DNA of 64,000 nt from Favolaschia claudopus. Lineage: Eukaryota; Basidiomycota; Agaricomycetes; Agaricales; Mycenaceae. Both the position numbers and the translations under genes were made by a program. The notes below the pieces were generated by a model. That model was not told where the DNA came from and did not search any database. It saw nothing but the letters and a program-made list of their open reading frames with translations. Within the stretch, counting starts at the first letter, position 1, and every line of letters starts with the position of its first letter. The stretch lies in assembly GCA_037176885.1 (NCBI GenBank), contig JAWWNJ010000042.1, positions 1,426,001 to 1,490,000 on the forward strand, read 5' to 3'. Below are positions 59,609 to 64,000 of the stretch, piece after piece.

Positions 59609-60973
59609 ATGTCGCCAGGTCCGCAGCTACCGCAGGAGCTCATCGACTCTATCATCGAGCTCGTCTGCGTGAATAGTCTCTGCGTCTGTGCCTTGACAGC
59701 CACGTCCTTCGTCCAGCCCAGCCAGCGACGAATTTTTAATTGGATGTCGCTCTTCCACTTATCCCAGTACGAGGGCATGGCTATCATCCTCGCGAAATCT
59801 CCACATCTCGGTAAATACGTCAAGCTACTGGCTCTTCAGATCGCGCATCTGCCCGCCGATTCGGCTGCGCTCAAGCTGATCTTGTCGACAATGACCGAGC
59901 TTGAGCGTCTTACGATCTCTGGTGATACAGCTGGATCGCCAATGACCAGCCGCCTCCGTCGCAATCCGTGCCTCGTTGATACCCTAGATATTCCATCCCT
60001 CCTATGTTTCGGTCTGGCTGATTTGGTCGACGTTTCGCCTTCCATCGTCGCCCAAGCGCTCGAAACTTGCGAGGAAGTCATTCTATCCGGAATTTTCCTG
60101 GCCCGACGCGGATCACTGGATGATAACGGAAATGTTGTCGAGGTCGACCCTCTTGACACTCTTGTTTCACCCCCCGAACCAGGCTTCCTCTGGCATCTCA
60201 GTGTCATGGACTCTACAGAGGAAATTTTTCCGTTCCTCTTCTCGCCGATACGGATGGGCTACTTCCAAAACCTAATTCGCCTATCGTGGACTATCCTGCC
60301 CGTCCCCGAGAATGCTGTCCCCGCATTCACGGCCGCCCTCGCGACCTGTGCTCCTACCCTCGAACACCTCGAGATCGAGTACAGTACACCTTTCGCCATG
60401 CCCACATTTCCAGAGCTGTGGCATCTCGAGCTCTGGATCCACGCCGACTCACTATCGCCGCTTGATACTGGCCCCTTTTCCTTCCCCGCCGCTGTTCTAC
60501 TCGGTCTCAGCTCTACGCCGAATCTGGAGGAGCTGACGATCGCGGTCCGCGAGCATCCACCGGGTGCGCATACTTTGAGTTGGGGGGCTTTACCTTTCTC
60601 ACCCACCACGGCGACGGAATGGGAAACTCTCGATAATCGCTTGATGGAGATGCATAAGCGACGTTCATCTGGGAACAGTGAGGACGTGCCAAATGCGGAG
60701 GATGTGCAGGGGAGAGAACCGCAGGCTAGCAGTGACGTGGATGGTGATGATGACGCGCTCCCGGACGATGAGCACGATGACGAACCTGACTCTGCTCTCA
60801 TAGGGGTTCACCTCTCGCTGCGGCATTTCTTCTACGACGACTATCGTTATACCAGGTTCATGGCCGACATGAAGCAGAAGTTGCCAAAGGTTGATGAAGC
60901 GGGAGTGCTATTGTTTTCCTCGCGCGCGACCCTGCGTCACCCAATGGATCGGTTTTCGTCGGAAAATGATTGA
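59609..60973 (+). CDS. F-box protein, single exon, 454 aa
   Basis: The ATG at 59609 has a good context (CCACCATG), and the frame runs uninterrupted to 60973. The N-terminus MSPGPQLPQELIDSIIELV is a typical F-box start (LP-x-E-[IL]-x-x-x-I), followed by ALTATSFVQPSQRRIF. The rest is a leucine-rich repeat-like region (LERLTISGD, TLEHLEIEYS, LEELTIAV) with an acidic insert near residues 360-400. Such proteins are substrate receptors of SCF ubiquitin ligases and are greatly expanded in mushrooms. The frame also extends 27 codons upstream to an earlier ATG at 59528, but the F-box favours 59609. Confidence 0.88.
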   Translation: MSPGPQLPQELIDSIIELVCVNSLCVCALTATSFVQPSQRRIFNWMSLFHLSQYEGMAIILAKSPHLGKYVKLLALQIAHLPADSAALKLILSTMTELERLTISGDTAGSPMTSRLRRNPCLVDTLDIPSLLCFGLADLVDVSPSIVAQALETCEEVILSGIFLARRGSLDDNGNVVEVDPLDTLVSPPEPGFLWHLSVMDSTEEIFPFLFSPIRMGYFQNLIRLSWTILPVPENAVPAFTAALATCAPTLEHLEIEYSTPFAMPTFPELWHLELWIHADSLSPLDTGPFSFPAAVLLGLSSTPNLEELTIAVREHPPGAHTLSWGALPFSPTTATEWETLDNRLMEMHKRRSSGNSEDVPNAEDVQGREPQASSDVDGDDDALPDDEHDDEPDSALIGVHLSLRHFFYDDYRYTRFMADMKQKLPKVDEAGVLLFSSRATLRHPMDRFSSEND

Positions 60974-63188
60974 TGCTAGATGGATTTTGGGACGGTGTTT
61001 TGGGGAGCGCGATCTATTTTGGTGCTTGGGTGGGCTGGAAGGAACCATTTCTCGGGACAATGTTTGGTTTTTTGGGGCTTCTTCTGGATTTACGAAAATC
61101 GATGTTGTAGGGGCTGAATTGACGTTGTGAGTGGCCCGCCTTCTAAGCTTTCACTCGGATACAAGTTTGACGATTAGAGCAGTTGAGATAGAATGCAATA
61201 CTCTATAGGCTTACCGAAAAAGGTGGCGTCGTTGAACGGTGACATGCTCGGCAATTCCTGCGCCGTCGATTGCCGGATGGAACTTGACCGTTGTGCAATG
61301 TCGAACGGGGCTGAATTCACATTGACGGGTCGTTCGTGGTCAAGCTTGAAGTGTGCGTTCAAAGCCGAAACCATTCAATACTTGTCAGCAAAGATCCTAT
61401 CCTGCGACGCGATATGACTTGAGTGAATCTGGTGAAACCGACCCAAGAGCGGAAGAATTGAAGTATGTATGCCAAATACACATATTCGCGCGCCGCTCAT
61501 CCTGAGGTGCCGCATCGACACCGAATAGCCCGGTCTCGTCGAGTCAGAAGAAGAGAATACGGATCGCTGGGGTTTACATAAGTTGAATTGGGTGTAATGA
61601 TCTTCATGGCACGCACGTAGATCGCTATTCTGCCAACCAAGCTTCCTGAGTCTATGTATTGAGAGTGGTGATTCAGACCGTTTCGACATTTCCGGGTTTC
61701 TTCCAGCCCGGGTCAGCAGCGAGCTTGATTTAGCAGATATATTTCCAATATTTTTCTCGAATACTAGTGGCGCAGTTTCATGACTTTTCGAGAGACTGGA
61801 ATAGTTTCGACATGCCTGAATGGTCTTCTGCGTCAACTGTCTCTACCAGTGAGTGACAACCTCGTTTCCGAGCTCAGTAAGCCGGGTTTCTGAGCACAGA
61901 GCAAATCATATGCAATCCATGAGGATCTGCGACATAATACACGCCCTCCAGCCTGTTGTACACCGCGCCGCCTTATTTGGCGGCCTGCTACCCGACGCAT
62001 CGCCACGGTGAGCATTCCCCAATGGTGAATTTCAACACGGAGCCGAATATGTCGGAAATCAACCTTGTGGAATAATTCCAGAAATTCGGAGTAATGTGCT
62101 CTGCTAACGCTCTGGGGCTCGAATCAAATCGAATGCACCAAACCTAATACCTTGTTGAGCGGCATAGTTGGATGCATCCCAATTTGTACAGCCGCACACC
62201 CGGGCATTCAATTCACCCCTTTTTGATTGCCGTGCCCTCCATGCGTGTGTATATACTCTTGTCCTAGTTTTATGGCCGAGAATAATCTGGCTTCCAGCGT
62301 GTAGCAGAGTCAGAGAGTTTAGGTCTGTAGAACAATTTTTTTCAGAGCAAAACTCGTGTTGATTGAGCGGCTTCATCCTCATTTGTGAGTTGAGATCTTC
62401 GGACCGTGGGTCCCTGTTTGCTTCATCAACAGCGCAAATCCTGCGTTGATTGATGCAGATCATTCCAACGCGCGTCTAATGCAAGGAAAGCAGCAAAATA
62501 CCGCCAAGGTTCGGTCCTGGAGGTATGAGACAAATATCCGTCCCTGGGCCGTCGATTTGCCCCGCGGCACCGTCGCGCTACGTACTTACTGCAAACCCAG
62601 TGTGTATATTCTGAATCGTGGAACTAGGGATGTTTGGGTTGGCGACAAAAGCTTTCGTTGATCCATGATAATCGTTAGAACCTCCAGGGGGATTAAGGTG
62701 AAAAATCCGTTGGAGTAGTACCATACTTGTATTTGAAATCTCGCCTCACAAGTGCAACGGGGAAACCAACAACAGGTATCGCATTCTACGGCTACGCGGC
62801 AGAAAGTCTCTGTGGAACAATTTTGTCCTCGCCTAACACACAAATCACATCTAAATAGGCACGCACGCGTGAGAGACAAACGACTTGGGATTTTCAACCG
62901 TCAAAGAATGTAATTTCGACTCATGTTCACCCGAATCAGGCAACACAAGAATGTTCGGCCATCAATTTCCTGTTCTTGCTTGTTGCGTGAGCTCCTCCTC
63001 ACTGCCCACTGTCTGGTAGGCTGCCTAGGATGACCTGCCACTCCATACAACAACAACCTAGCGTCTCATACAACGGGCTGCATTCACCGTTGAACAGCAC
63101 GTATATAAGACAAGAAGAACTAGCGGGAGCTCATCACCAAACAGCCCTTCATCTCTTCGCCTTCACTCAGAGCATTCAGAAAAACGAA
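60974..63188. other. long intergenic stretch; no gene supported
   Basis: More than 2 kb with only short frames on both strands and no splice-supported gene. The last 100 bases hold the TATA element and leader of the DUF6593 gene. Confidence 0.4.
63101..63110 (+). promoter_or_regulatory. TATA element (GTATATAAGA) of the DUF6593 gene
   Basis: Lies about 85 bases upstream of the ATG at 63189 and is followed by a CT/CA-rich leader. Confidence 0.5.
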
Positions 63189-63913
63189 ATGTTCAACCCA
63201 TACGCACAAGGTGGCTGGCAAAATTCACGGAATCCCAACGCGACATCCAGCCGAAATACGATTCCCCAGCCATCGGTATACGGCGCGGTGCCATTCGTTG
63301 CCTCTGGCCCGACGCCGATGTTCGTCTCGTTTCGATTCACCTCGTTCAGCCCGTCGATCCTCAATTCAACGGTGATGGGGCCACATGGGAAGACGTATTT
63401 CCATGTTACGACGGATGTTCCGACGCCGGGGGTCACTGTGATCTCGAATTCGAATAATCAACCGACGGCTATAGTCGAGTGGTTGCGGAATCCGATGGTG
63501 GAGGTTCGCGGATTTGTGCATAAACAACAAACGTCAGACTGGCTCGCGTTGGCCCAAGGTAAACGGTAAGCTTCCGTGTTCTTTATGAAAATGAGCAGAT
63601 TTGTGAACGGTTGAGACTCCAGATATCGCACTATGACTGCGAAAAACAAGACTTTCGTTTGGGCACCGGATGACGACTCTATCTGCGTACGTTCTGCATT
63701 TTCAAATGCGGTTCCGAACCCTTACTTATCATATATGTAATTTGACTGTAGCTTTACTCTTCTGGCGTAGGGGCACCCGAAACGTATGCGCGACTGACTC
63801 GCGAAGACGGGGCGGTGGCCCTTGAGATCACATCAGAGGCGATACAGCTGGGGCTCTTGGATGTTTGCGTCGCAGCTGCACTTTTGCTTCAATGTGGGAG
63901 GAAGATTGACTGA
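63189..63913 (+). CDS. DUF6593 family protein, 200 aa
   Basis: Three exons (63189-63565, 63623-63686, 63752-63913) with 57- and 65-bp introns. After a Gly/Asn/Pro-rich head (MFNPYAQGGWQNSRNPNATS) the domain reads FRFTSFSPSILNSTVMGPHG, KTYFHVTTDVPTPG, VEWLRNPMVEVRG, TAKNKTFVWAPDDD, ARLTREDGAVALEITSEA and LLDVCVAAALLLQCGR. This agrees with the basidiomycete DUF6593 family as I recall it, a beta-rich tubby-like fold of unknown role. The frame is intact, and the length is typical. Confidence 0.85.
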
Positions 63914-64000
63914 GTTCTCGGATGACGGACTGCGAATTGCAATGGCATACGGATGCTTTTTCTGTAGCAACACGAAGAATACTTAGACTATAGATAGATA

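Noticed and set aside
60259..60801. 180-aa minus-strand Ser-rich frame
   Set aside because: Antisense shadow of the F-box gene.
1..64000. tRNA or rRNA genes
   Set aside because: I saw no cloverleaf with A- and B-box words and no rRNA-like stretch by eye. A tRNAscan-SE run would settle this.

Overview
This window is nuclear DNA of a mushroom-forming basidiomycete (Agaricomycetes). Genes are cut by many short introns (about 45-65 bp, GT-AG with a few GC-AG). Two KDZ transposases of the CxC2 type are present. The single-copy genes belong to typical Agaricomycete families: deuterolysin, cytochrome P450, cupredoxin-like GPI protein, DUF6593 and F-box. All gene models were spliced by hand from the sequence, with reading phase checked across every junction. 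Family names come from motif recall, not from a database search.

Left block (1-24,000): transposon territory. It begins with the end of an RNase H1 N-terminal-like gene and a few small unknown genes. Next comes a dioxygenase-like gene broken by a 249-bp MITE (3878-4126). A proposed 10.4-kb composite KDZ element follows (4741-15176), bounded by imperfect ~60-bp inverted repeats. It carries an apparently intact 1132-aa KDZ transposase plus four accessory genes. After it lie a low-complexity acidic protein gene, a RING-finger gene and a second, diverged but intact KDZ transposase (1056 aa).

Middle block (25,000-48,250): a segmental duplication. A deuterolysin (M35) gene occurs three times. Copies 1 and 2 are pseudogenes and copy 3 is intact. 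Between them sit two related ~10-kb units. Each holds a minus-strand array of repeated exon-like modules, a divergent plus-strand array of short exon-like modules, and a GC-rich segment. The arrays have regular splice sites, GC hairpins and a recurring R-P-A-S-like coding motif, but no continuous reading frame. I do not recognise them. They are the best candidate here for something undescribed.

Right block (48,250-64,000): ordinary genes. These are a 16-exon cytochrome P450 with 6-nt and 12-nt exons, a cupredoxin-like GPI protein, a 54-aa secreted peptide, a hAT-like non-autonomous element, a single-pass membrane protein, a frameshifted cysteine-rich secreted protein, an F-box protein and a DUF6593 protein, separated by intergenic stretches in which I see nothing.
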